In this document: positions 7,335-15,379 of the stretch, piece by piece
Layout of the letters: each line of letters begins with the position of its first letter
Position numbering within the stretch: position 1 is the first letter of the stretch
DNA from: Clostridia bacterium
GTDB taxonomy: Bacteria > Bacillota > Clostridia > Christensenellales > Borkfalkiaceae
Direction: 5' to 3'
Length of the DNA stretch: 64,000 nucleotides
Assembly (NCBI GenBank): GCA_017462735.1
Contig: JAFTQO010000007.1
Span: 35,890-99,889 of the forward strand
The notes under the pieces: generated by a model
What the model was told of the DNA's origin: nothing
Database searches by the model: none
Seen by the model: the letters and a program-made list of their open reading frames with translations, nothing else
Program-made: the position numbers and the translations under genes

Positions 7335-10300
7335 ATGAAAAAGAAAGTGTTAGGACTTACGTTGTGTAGTGCGGTTGCGGCTGTCAGCCTTGCGGTTGGC
7401 GGAATGTGTTTGCAAAACGCTTCGGCAACGGAATTACCCAAAATCACCTTGGAGGGGACGGGGGACGAATTCCTGTTGACCGAACAAACGTATACGGCAG
7501 AAGAGAGTTTTGTTTTCACTTCCACCGCGTATTTTGAAAGCGGTCAGGCGGCGGCGCTCGTCTTTGGCGGCGATGATACGGAAGGGGAAAGAAACTATTG
7601 GGCGTTCAATATCGATAGGACGAACAACGTCGTAAAGTTGCTCTATTTCTACGAGACGGAGACACAATCTTTCACGGCGGTAGAACTTTTGACCGACTAC
7701 TATATCGGCAACGATAAGATGACGGACGGCGAAAAGAGCCTCGTCAATCCCAAAGTGGCGGCGATTGACAAAGTACAACTCAAAGTCGTCGTATCCGTAG
7801 AGGACGACGGGAAGATATTCGGTGAATTTTACGCCGACAATATCCGTCGTTTTGGGATAGATACGGAAATCGAACTCAATGCGCTTGAAAGACTCCCCGA
7901 CGGGGAAAGTTACGAGGGCGGCGCCATCGGCTACAACTGCTTTAATGCAAAAATTCGCTTTGAAGATACGCACTATGGCGCAAGCGATTATTCCTACTAC
8001 ACGGAAGCGTACAGACAGCAATACCATTATTCGCAATACGCGCATTGGAATAACGACCCCAACGGGCTCGTGTATTATGACGGTTGGTATCATATGTATT
8101 ATCAACATCATCCCTACAACAATTATTGGGGGGATATGTATTGGGGACACGCACGTAGTAAAGACCTCGTGCATTGGGAACTTCTCCCCATCTGTTTGTT
8201 CCCCGATACGGAAGGGGAATTCGGCGGCGGCAACGGCTATATGTGGTCGGGCTCAGCGATGGTTTATCGCCAGGGTATGAGCGACGCTATCGACGCGCTG
8301 AACTGGTACCCTAACGGCAACGGTACGGGGTTGATTGCCTTCTACACCCGCGACGGCGCTTTGCAAGACCAAGTAATTATGTCCAGCGACGACGGCGGTA
8401 TGACTTGGACGAAACGCAAAAGAATCCCGCAAACGATTGTGGTCGGTCCCAATAAGACGGACTGCCGCGACCCGAAAGTTTTCCCCGTGAAAAAGGAGGG
8501 CGATACAGTCACTCTTTGGGGTATGGTCGTCACGGGCATGGCGACGGGGGACGTTTGGTTTATGAAATCCACCAATCTTCTCGATTGGTCGGCGGCAGGT
8601 GGCTTTAAGTGCTACAATTACGACCAAGCGTACAATAACGTGTTGAATTTCCGTGCGGAATGTCCCGACGTCGTCACGTTGACGGCGGACGACGGTACGA
8701 CGCACAACGTACTCAGTTTGACGGGTAGATCCTATTTGGTAGGCGAAATCACCTACGACGAAAACAGCGGCAACATCGTGATGCAGGATTTAGAGGGTAA
8801 CGATTTAGCGGGACTTGGCGCAGAGAACTTGCCTTACCAACGTATGGATTTCGGTGCTGATTCCTACGCGACGCAAACTTTCTTTATCGACGACGCTACT
8901 AGCGCATACAACGGCAAGACGGTTTCCGTCAGTTGGTTTAGTGCGATTCCCAATGCAAAGGATTCTGTCGAAAGCGGCTCTCTTGCGGCGCTTAGAAAGA
9001 CTTGGAACGGCGGTGGTGTGACTATTCCCGTCGTATGGGGTTTAAAAAAGACGGATAACGGGTACGTGCTGACGCAAACGCCCATCGTCAAGGACAACAC
9101 GGCGTTTGATAAGACGGAAGAAGCGGCGTTGACGCAAAGCACGGTTATCGACGAAAACAGCGAAAACTTATTAAAAGACGTTCAGGCGCGTACGCTGGAA
9201 ATCGAAGCGGAAATTGCCAACCCCAACGGGGCAAGCGTTGCGTTCAAAGTCCAAATGGACGGCGACGAATATACGGAAATCGGTTGGAACCCGACGGACG
9301 GTTATTACGTAGACAGGACTCATACCTACGACGGCGGTATGACGATTCCTAATTATAGGACGAAATATAAGACGGGCGCTTGCGACGGCGAAAACTTGAA
9401 GTTTTATATCCTCGTCGACAACGGTAGCGTAGAAGCGTTCTGTGGTGATTTTGCGTATCCCTTCTACGTGCTTACCTTTGCTTCTCCCTATTCGATGGAC
9501 GCGTCGCTAGAAGTTGATGGCGAAGTGACGGTAAATACCCTTAAAGTCAACGAGATTGCCTCCGTTTGGAGAGACGACGCGACGCTGGAAGAAGGGGTCG
9601 TATATATCTCTCACGACGAGTTGGAGTTATCCACGACGTTGACGAAAGAAAAAGAAGTGACCGTGTACGCGACGAACGGCGCGCAAGCGACGTGGGAAGT
9701 GACGGAAGGCAGTAGCGTGGTCAGCGTTACGCCTACGGATAAAGGGGCTATCGTGAAAGCCTTGTCGGCTGGTACGGCGAAGATTACGATGACCTGTGGT
9801 ACGACGCAAAAGACGGTTACCGTAAAGGTACATCAAGGGGTAATGGACACCGATTTGCAGTTTGCGCAAAGCGGTATCGTATCGGGGGATTGGTTGATGA
9901 CGACGAGCGGTTTGGTCGGCATCCAATCGGCAGGCGACGCGTTCCTGCTTTCCTCGACGACGGGTAGCGATTTTACTTACACGGCAAAGTTCGACGTCGG
10001 TAACGGCGCGGCGGCGGCACTCGTCTTCCGTGCGAAAGCGGATATGAGCGACTACTATATTGCTAACTACGATAAAAACGGTAAAATCGTAAAACTCTGG
10101 ACGCCTTTCGGCGAACTTGGCAACGTTTGGGTAGGAGATATCGATACGGCGAACGTCGTCTTGTCGGTTATCGCCAAAGGCAACGTAATCCGCGTACAAC
10201 TCAACGGCAATACGGTTATTGACGTGACGGATACGAGAGAGGGCTCGCCGACGGAAGGATTGTTCGGGCTCAACGTATGCGCGACGCGCGCTACCTTTAA

Positions 10301-10916
10301 AGAAGTGGGTATCCAACAAGACAACTATACCTATTCTTCGGGCAAGTTGGTCGTCAAAGGCGCGGTGAAACAAGCGATTGTCTCCTTGTATAACGATACG
10401 GACGGCGGGGTGGAAATCAGCCGCAACTTCTACACGGTTAGCGGTAGAGAAATTCGTATCGCAAAAGAATATTTTTCGACTTTGAGTAAGACGGGCGTCT
10501 ACAAGATGCGCGCGGTGGGCGTAGATTCCTCCTTCGAATTTAACGTGACGGTCAACACGATTCCCGCGCTGGCTTGGGAAGACCTGACGGTGCAGGAGGG
10601 GAACAACGTGACCTTCTACGTAGGTAGAGAAGAGGTGACGGAAGTGACCGTCGACGGCGAGGTATTGTCTACGGATAAATACCAAATAAAAGACGGCGTC
10701 TTGACGATTGACGCGTCGGCGTTCAAGGTAGGAGACAACGAGGTTACGGCGTCTGCGACCTTAAGCGCTATCGTGACGGTAGAGGCGTTGGCAACGACTA
10801 TCCCCGAGAGTGACGAAGGCTGTAATTCTTCTGTATCGGCGCTTGGGCTAGCGGCGGTAGCGGCTTGTGGCGCAGGACTTATGCTCAGGAGAAAAAAAGA
10901 TGGCAACGACGATTAA
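7335..10916 (+). CDS. Large cell-surface GH32 fructanase (levanase/inulinase type) with accessory domains
   Basis: The 1193-residue enzyme has a signal peptide (MKKKVLGLTLCSAVAAVSLAV). A LamG/CBM66-like beta-sandwich covers about 35-215. A GH32 catalytic region follows, with WNNDPNG (nucleophile Asp241), CRDPK (Asp379) and AECPDV (acid/base Glu442), all canonical. Then come the GH32 C-terminal beta-sandwich, a BIG2-like Ig domain (about 755-835), a second LamG-like domain (about 840-1000) and an Ig-like domain. The tail is EGCNSS, a hydrophobic segment, then LRRKKDGNDD, a candidate cell-envelope sorting signal shared with the protein at 53,391. The start at 7335 has GGAGG 6 bp upstream and a proper signal peptide. 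It would cut beta-fructans outside the cell; endo versus exo action cannot be told. Its last 17 bp overlap the LacI gene. Confidence 0.92.
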   Translation: MKKKVLGLTLCSAVAAVSLAVGGMCLQNASATELPKITLEGTGDEFLLTEQTYTAEESFVFTSTAYFESGQAAALVFGGDDTEGERNYWAFNIDRTNNVVKLLYFYETETQSFTAVELLTDYYIGNDKMTDGEKSLVNPKVAAIDKVQLKVVVSVEDDGKIFGEFYADNIRRFGIDTEIELNALERLPDGESYEGGAIGYNCFNAKIRFEDTHYGASDYSYYTEAYRQQYHYSQYAHWNNDPNGLVYYDGWYHMYYQHHPYNNYWGDMYWGHARSKDLVHWELLPICLFPDTEGEFGGGNGYMWSGSAMVYRQGMSDAIDALNWYPNGNGTGLIAFYTRDGALQDQVIMSSDDGGMTWTKRKRIPQTIVVGPNKTDCRDPKVFPVKKEGDTVTLWGMVVTGMATGDVWFMKSTNLLDWSAAGGFKCYNYDQAYNNVLNFRAECPDVVTLTADDGTTHNVLSLTGRSYLVGEITYDENSGNIVMQDLEGNDLAGLGAENLPYQRMDFGADSYATQTFFIDDATSAYNGKTVSVSWFSAIPNAKDSVESGSLAALRKTWNGGGVTIPVVWGLKKTDNGYVLTQTPIVKDNTAFDKTEEAALTQSTVIDENSENLLKDVQARTLEIEAEIANPNGASVAFKVQMDGDEYTEIGWNPTDGYYVDRTHTYDGGMTIPNYRTKYKTGACDGENLKFYILVDNGSVEAFCGDFAYPFYVLTFASPYSMDASLEVDGEVTVNTLKVNEIASVWRDDATLEEGVVYISHDELELSTTLTKEKEVTVYATNGAQATWEVTEGSSVVSVTPTDKGAIVKALSAGTAKITMTCGTTQKTVTVKVHQGVMDTDLQFAQSGIVSGDWLMTTSGLVGIQSAGDAFLLSSTTGSDFTYTAKFDVGNGAAAALVFRAKADMSDYYIANYDKNGKIVKLWTPFGELGNVWVGDIDTANVVLSVIAKGNVIRVQLNGNTVIDVTDTREGSPTEGLFGLNVCATRATFKEVGIQQDNYTYSSGKLVVKGAVKQAIVSLYNDTDGGVEISRNFYTVSGREIRIAKEYFSTLSKTGVYKMRAVGVDSSFEFNVTVNTIPALAWEDLTVQEGNNVTFYVGREEVTEVTVDGEVLSTDKYQIKDGVLTIDASAFKVGDNEVTASATLSAIVTVEALATTIPESDEGCNSSVSALGLAAVAACGAGLMLRRKKDGNDD

Positions 10917-11871
10917 GGACGTAGCGAAACACGCAGGCGTAGGGGTCGGGACGGTGTCCCGCGTCCTCAACGGCGGTAAATCGGTCAACGAAAAGACCAG
11001 CCAACGGGTGTTGGAGGCGATCAAAGCCCTCAATTTCGTGCCCAATAAAATGGCGAGTCGTCTGCGCACGGACGAAAGCGGCATTTTGGCGTTGCTAGTC
11101 CCTGTCGTCAATCACCCGTTTTTTGCGAAACTTGCCTATTACGTGGAGGACGAGGCGGATCAATACGGATATTCCGTACTGCTCGTCTCTTCGCAAAACC
11201 GCATTTGTAAAGAGGACGACATCTTGAGGAAAATCCAACGCAGAGAGGTGGACGGCGCAATTTTCGTTACTCACTTCGAGCACGCGGAAAAGCGATTCCA
11301 AGATTTCCCGTTGGCGTCCATTGACAGACCGTTGGGCGAGGGAATCCCTTACGTCACGTCCAATAACTACGAAGCGACGGAACAGGCAGTAGAGTACCTC
11401 ATTGAGAAAGGGTGTAAAAAAATCGGGTATATCGGTTCTAAACCCGTGACGAATTCGGAAGTCTTAAAGAGAGAGGATGCCTACCGTGCGGTAATGGAAA
11501 GACACGGGTTGCCCGTTTGTATTAAAAACGACCCCATTTTACACGGCGACGAAGGGAACGTGGTATCCGCCTTTTTAGACGAATATCCGGACGTAGACGG
11601 GGTGTTCGCCTCGGGGTATTCTATGGCGCAGGTGTTGTACGAGACGGCGACTCAGCGGGGGATACGTATCCCGGAAGATTTGCAAATCGTGTCCTACGAC
11701 GGCGCGTTCCGCCAATGGAACAACAATCGATTGCTCACCTGCGTTGAACAACCGATAGAGGCAATGGCGAGGCTTACGGTAAAACTGTTGATTGACAAAA
11801 TCAACGGTAAAGAGGTCCCTGAAAGAACAATGTTGTCGACGAAATTTGTCATCGGCGCAACGACGAAATAA
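10900..11871 (+). CDS. LacI-family transcription regulator of the fructan operon
   Basis: The 323-residue protein has an N-terminal helix-turn-helix (MATTIKDVAKHAGVGVGTVS, RVLN hinge helix region) and a periplasmic-binding-protein-like effector domain, the usual LacI length. The ATG at 10,900 matches the family start and has AGGAG 8 bp upstream. It overlaps the GH32 gene by 17 bp, so it is made from the operon it probably controls, giving autoregulation. The likely targets are the two TTGGAAACGRTTCCAA sites at 3596 and 7304. The effector is probably a fructose derivative or fructo-oligosaccharide, by inference. Confidence 0.92.
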   Translation: MATTIKDVAKHAGVGVGTVSRVLNGGKSVNEKTSQRVLEAIKALNFVPNKMASRLRTDESGILALLVPVVNHPFFAKLAYYVEDEADQYGYSVLLVSSQNRICKEDDILRKIQRREVDGAIFVTHFEHAEKRFQDFPLASIDRPLGEGIPYVTSNNYEATEQAVEYLIEKGCKKIGYIGSKPVTNSEVLKREDAYRAVMERHGLPVCIKNDPILHGDEGNVVSAFLDEYPDVDGVFASGYSMAQVLYETATQRGIRIPEDLQIVSYDGAFRQWNNNRLLTCVEQPIEAMARLTVKLLIDKINGKEVPERTMLSTKFVIGATTK

Positions 11872-11893
11872 AGGAAGAAAAAGGAGAGAGATT

Positions 11894-13210
11894 ATGAAAA
11901 AGATATTCAAAGCAATCAGTTCTTTGGCTTTAACGGCGATGTTGGCTTGTAGCGTAATCGGCGCCGTCGGCTGTGGCGGCAGCACTACGAGCGACGTAGA
12001 CGAAGAGGGGAACACGGTTATTAAAATCGCCTTCCACGTGGATAAGGAATCGGCGGAAGGAAAGGCGTATGCAAAGCGTATTTCCGCTTTTAATACGGCG
12101 TATAAAGATCAAAAGATTAAAGCGTCGGCGTCTTATATTGCAAGAAGTGCGGGCGCAACCGATTATGAGACGACGCTTATCAACCAACAAAACTCCAATA
12201 AATTGGCGGATATTATCACGTTTGACGCGCCCAACTGTGCAAGTTACGCGCAATCCAAACTCATCTACGATATTAGTAATATCGTCCCTTCGAGCGTGAA
12301 AAGCGATTTCATCACCGTCAACGAATATCAAGGCAAATTGTACGGTCTTCCTATCCAAGAATCGAGCGCAGGCTTCTTCTACAATAAAGCGTTGTTTGCG
12401 CAGGCAGGGATTGACGCCTCTGGGTATACGGCAGAAAATCCTTGGACGTTTGCGCAATTTAAAGAAGTTTGCGGGAAATTGAAGAGTGCTGGCATCACGC
12501 CCGTAGATATGCGCATGGACGCGACGCAGGACGAAATGGCTACCTACTTATTGTACCCGTTTATTTATGCAGCGGGCGGGTCTTTCGTATCGGAAGACGG
12601 CTATACGGCAACGGGGTATTTTAATAGCCAAGAGTCGAAAAAGGGTTTCCAATTCCTCAAAGATTTGGTAACGGAAGGATATACCTCTTATGCAATCGGC
12701 GCGACTGATTTCTTTACCGGAAGCGTAGGTATGTATCTCTCTTCGGGTTGGACGATTCCCGATATTGATAGTAAGTATACTTCCACTTTCCCTGACCGTA
12801 ATAGTTGGGGTTTGTTGCCCTACCCTCAGGACGTGCAAAAAGCGAGTGCGACGGGTAGTTGGTCGTATGCCATCACTAACAATCACCACAAAGACAAGTC
12901 GAAAATTAAGGAGTTGCTCCTTTGGATGGTCACACCCGAAAGTTCTAAGGTGATTACCGACGCAACGGGTATGATTCCTGCAAGAAGAAGCGTAGAAACC
13001 AACTACGAAGCGGGTTCTCCCGAAGACGTCTTGATGAAACAATTGCAATCGACGGGCGTTCAGCGTCCCGTCACGGTAGGTTATCCTGCGTTCTCCAGCA
13101 ATTTCCGTTCGGTTATATACGGATTGGGAGATAACGACTTGACGACTTTGCTCAATGCAAGGGCTAACGATATCCAAGATAGATTGGACGTTCTTGCAAG
13201 CAGAAACTGA
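11894..13210 (+). CDS. ABC transporter sugar-binding lipoprotein (fructan locus)
   Basis: This 438-residue extracellular solute-binding protein of the family 1 (MalE/UgpB) type has a lipoprotein signal (lipobox GAVGC near residue 27). The body shows the family pattern of ADIITFD, YGLPIQESSAGFFYNKALF and the C-terminal MVTPESSKVITDATGMIPARRS. The ATG at 11,894 follows AAGGAGAGAG. It precedes two permease genes and would deliver fructo-oligosaccharides released by the surface GH32 enzymes. The ligand is inferred from the operon only. Confidence 0.92.
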   Translation: MKKIFKAISSLALTAMLACSVIGAVGCGGSTTSDVDEEGNTVIKIAFHVDKESAEGKAYAKRISAFNTAYKDQKIKASASYIARSAGATDYETTLINQQNSNKLADIITFDAPNCASYAQSKLIYDISNIVPSSVKSDFITVNEYQGKLYGLPIQESSAGFFYNKALFAQAGIDASGYTAENPWTFAQFKEVCGKLKSAGITPVDMRMDATQDEMATYLLYPFIYAAGGSFVSEDGYTATGYFNSQESKKGFQFLKDLVTEGYTSYAIGATDFFTGSVGMYLSSGWTIPDIDSKYTSTFPDRNSWGLLPYPQDVQKASATGSWSYAITNNHHKDKSKIKELLLWMVTPESSKVITDATGMIPARRSVETNYEAGSPEDVLMKQLQSTGVQRPVTVGYPAFSSNFRSVIYGLGDNDLTTLLNARANDIQDRLDVLASRN

Positions 13211-13255
13211 TAGGCAGATAAGAGACCAAAAATGAGTTTTTGGGAGGGGTAAGTT

Positions 13256-14233
13256 ATGTTATGGCTGATTACGGGCATCGTAGCGGCGGCGCTGTTTGCT
13301 GCTTTGATGGCAGTAGTAATAAAAGATATCGTAGTGGCGAAGAAGAAAAAAGTTCGTTACGGCGTACGTGAAAGCGTCAGCGCGTACTTGTTGCTTGCGC
13401 CCGCCACGATTTTAGCGCTTATATTCGTGATGTTGCCTATCGTGTATTCTTTGGGGTACGCTTTTACCGACTACTATTTGTTGGAACCCGACTATATGCA
13501 ATTTATCGGGTTTGAAAACTTCATAAAGATCTTTGAAAGTATTGGGAAACAAGGTATGATTTATCATGCCATCATCAACACGTTAAAGTTCGTCGTAGGC
13601 GTCGTCCCTCTTCAAATCGGTTTGGCACTCGGGCTTGCGCTTTTCGTGAACAATAAGCGAAAGGGCACGGGCATATTTAAGGTATGCTACTTTGCTCCCG
13701 TCGTCATCTCCTTGACGATCACGGCGCAATTGTGGTTGCAAATCCTTTCTCCCTCGGAGACAGGGTTGCTCAATAGCATATTGGGTTGGTTTGGCGTCCC
13801 TCCGCAAGACTTTATTCGTAACGAAGAAGGGGCGATTTGGTGGATTGTATTGCTCAGCGCTTGGCAGGGTTGTGGGTATCAAATGCTCATCTTCTTGTCG
13901 GGGCTTTCCAACATCCGTCAAGACCTGTACGAGGCGGCGTCCTTGGACGGAGCAAACAAATGGCAACAGTTTTTACATATTACCGTGCCTGCGTTGCGTT
14001 CCACCTTCCTCTTTATTGTCATTACCGTATTCGTCGGTGCCAGCAGAGTCATGGTGCAGCCGATGTTGATGACGGATGAAAAACCGCATACGATAACGAT
14101 TAGTTATTGGATGTATTTGGAAGGCTATAGATACCGTGAAGTAGGGTATTCGGCGGCGATGGCGTTGCTAATGACTATCGTGATGGGCGCGATTACCTTA
14201 GTACAACGTACGGTGCTTCGGGAAAAAGACTAA
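13256..14233 (+). CDS. ABC sugar permease, MalF/UgpA type
   Basis: This 325-residue inner-membrane permease has an N-terminal membrane helix, a basic cytosolic loop (KKKKVRYGVRES) and about six further helices. The EAA loop reads LYEAASLDGANKWQQFLHITVPAL, the contact site for the ATPase. It pairs with the next gene to form the channel. The gene follows the binding protein by 45 bp, with GGAGGGG before the ATG. No ATPase is encoded in the operon, so a shared MsmX-like ATPase elsewhere is expected. Confidence 0.92.
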   Translation: MLWLITGIVAAALFAALMAVVIKDIVVAKKKKVRYGVRESVSAYLLLAPATILALIFVMLPIVYSLGYAFTDYYLLEPDYMQFIGFENFIKIFESIGKQGMIYHAIINTLKFVVGVVPLQIGLALGLALFVNNKRKGTGIFKVCYFAPVVISLTITAQLWLQILSPSETGLLNSILGWFGVPPQDFIRNEEGAIWWIVLLSAWQGCGYQMLIFLSGLSNIRQDLYEAASLDGANKWQQFLHITVPALRSTFLFIVITVFVGASRVMVQPMLMTDEKPHTITISYWMYLEGYRYREVGYSAAMALLMTIVMGAITLVQRTVLREKD

Positions 14234-14246
14234 GGAGGAGAGAAAG

Positions 14247-15371
14247 ATGTTAGACGAAAATAAAACACTCGACGAACAATCCGCAATCGAATCCACACAA
14301 GCCGTTCCCCAAGAAGAGACGGTAGAAACCGTTGCAACCGAAGAGGTCGCCATCCAGGAAAAGGCGGTAGAAACCGTTGCAACCCAAGAGGTCGCCATCC
14401 AAGAAGAGGCGGTAGCGGACGCCGTGGAAGTGGAGCAGTTCTTCTCCCAAGAAAAAGAAGCGGTAGAGAAAAAAGCGGAAAGGAGCCCTAACGTCAAGGT
14501 AAGAAAATGCCTCAAAGCGATAGGGTACTATACGGCAGGGACGATTATGTCTTTGATTTTCCTATTCCCGTTGCTTTATATGTTGGCAACGTCGACGAAA
14601 ACGGAGCAACAATACGCTTTCGACGCAGGGAGTTTGATGATGTTCCTGCCCAACGTTACCGATTTGGCGACGGCTTTTGGAAATTACGCCAACGTCATCA
14701 CGGGATACGGGATGTGGCAATACACCATCAACACGATACTCTATGCAGCGGTAATTATCGTGCTCAACATTATCATTAACGGATTGGCAGGGTATGCGAT
14801 GGCGAAGTTTAATTTCCCTGGGAAAGGATTCTTCTCTTTCATCATTTTGTTCTTGATTGTCGTACCCGTAGAAACTTCGATTATTCCGTTGTATTCTATC
14901 GTCAATCAAATGTTGCATTTGACGGACTCTAATATGACGGCGCCTCTCGCCATCATCTTGCCTGCGTCCATCAGCATCTTTAACATTTTCCTGTTTATGC
15001 AATTTTTCGAGGGGATCCCGAAGGAATACGAAGAGGCGGCAAGGATTGACGGCGCCGGCACTTTACGTATCTTCTTCTCGATGATTTTGCCCTTATCTAA
15101 GCCGATTGTGGCGACGGTAGCCACTTTCTGCTTTATCGGCACGTGGAACGATTACGTTTGGCCGACGATGGTCTTGCCTTATCCCGAAGAAGGGATGTGG
15201 CCTCTTTGGAACATCCAAGCAGGGTTGACGTCAGTCAAATCAGCGACAGGCGTGACGACAGGGGAAATAATGGCATCCTTGGTGGTGGCAAGTGTCCCTA
15301 TCTTTATCGTGTACGTGGTTGCTCAAAAATATATCGTGCAGGGTTTTGGCTCTGCCGGACTTAAAATGTGA
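14247..15371 (+). CDS. ABC sugar permease, MalG type, with a repetitive acidic N-terminal extension
   Basis: The 374-residue permease carries six membrane helices from residue ~95 and the EAA loop EYEEAARIDGAGTLRIFFSMILPLSKP. What is unusual is the first ~85 residues. They are acidic, rich in Glu, Val, Ala and Thr, and contain two tandem 15-residue units (VETVATEEVAIQEKA / VETVATQEVAIQEEA). MalG-type permeases normally begin within 10-20 residues of the first helix. The extension would lie in the cytosol, possibly touching the ATPase or acting as a tether; this is speculation. The GGAGG ribosome site supports the ATG at 14,247, so the extension is translated. Confidence 0.9.
   Translation: MLDENKTLDEQSAIESTQAVPQEETVETVATEEVAIQEKAVETVATQEVAIQEEAVADAVEVEQFFSQEKEAVEKKAERSPNVKVRKCLKAIGYYTAGTIMSLIFLFPLLYMLATSTKTEQQYAFDAGSLMMFLPNVTDLATAFGNYANVITGYGMWQYTINTILYAAVIIVLNIIINGLAGYAMAKFNFPGKGFFSFIILFLIVVPVETSIIPLYSIVNQMLHLTDSNMTAPLAIILPASISIFNIFLFMQFFEGIPKEYEEAARIDGAGTLRIFFSMILPLSKPIVATVATFCFIGTWNDYVWPTMVLPYPEEGMWPLWNIQAGLTSVKSATGVTTGEIMASLVVASVPIFIVYVVAQKYIVQGFGSAGLKM
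14321..14410 (+). repeat. Two tandem 45-bp in-frame repeats in the permease gene
   Basis: Copies at 14,321-14,365 and 14,366-14,410 differ at only a few positions. The third copy breaks off after GGTAG. The unit is 15 codons long, so copy-number change would keep the frame. Confidence 0.9.
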
Positions 15372-15379
15372 GGTAGATT

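Noticed and set aside
9627-10685. A 352-codon minus-strand frame opposite the large GH32 gene
   Set aside because: Same kind of antisense shadow; the plus frame has complete domains.
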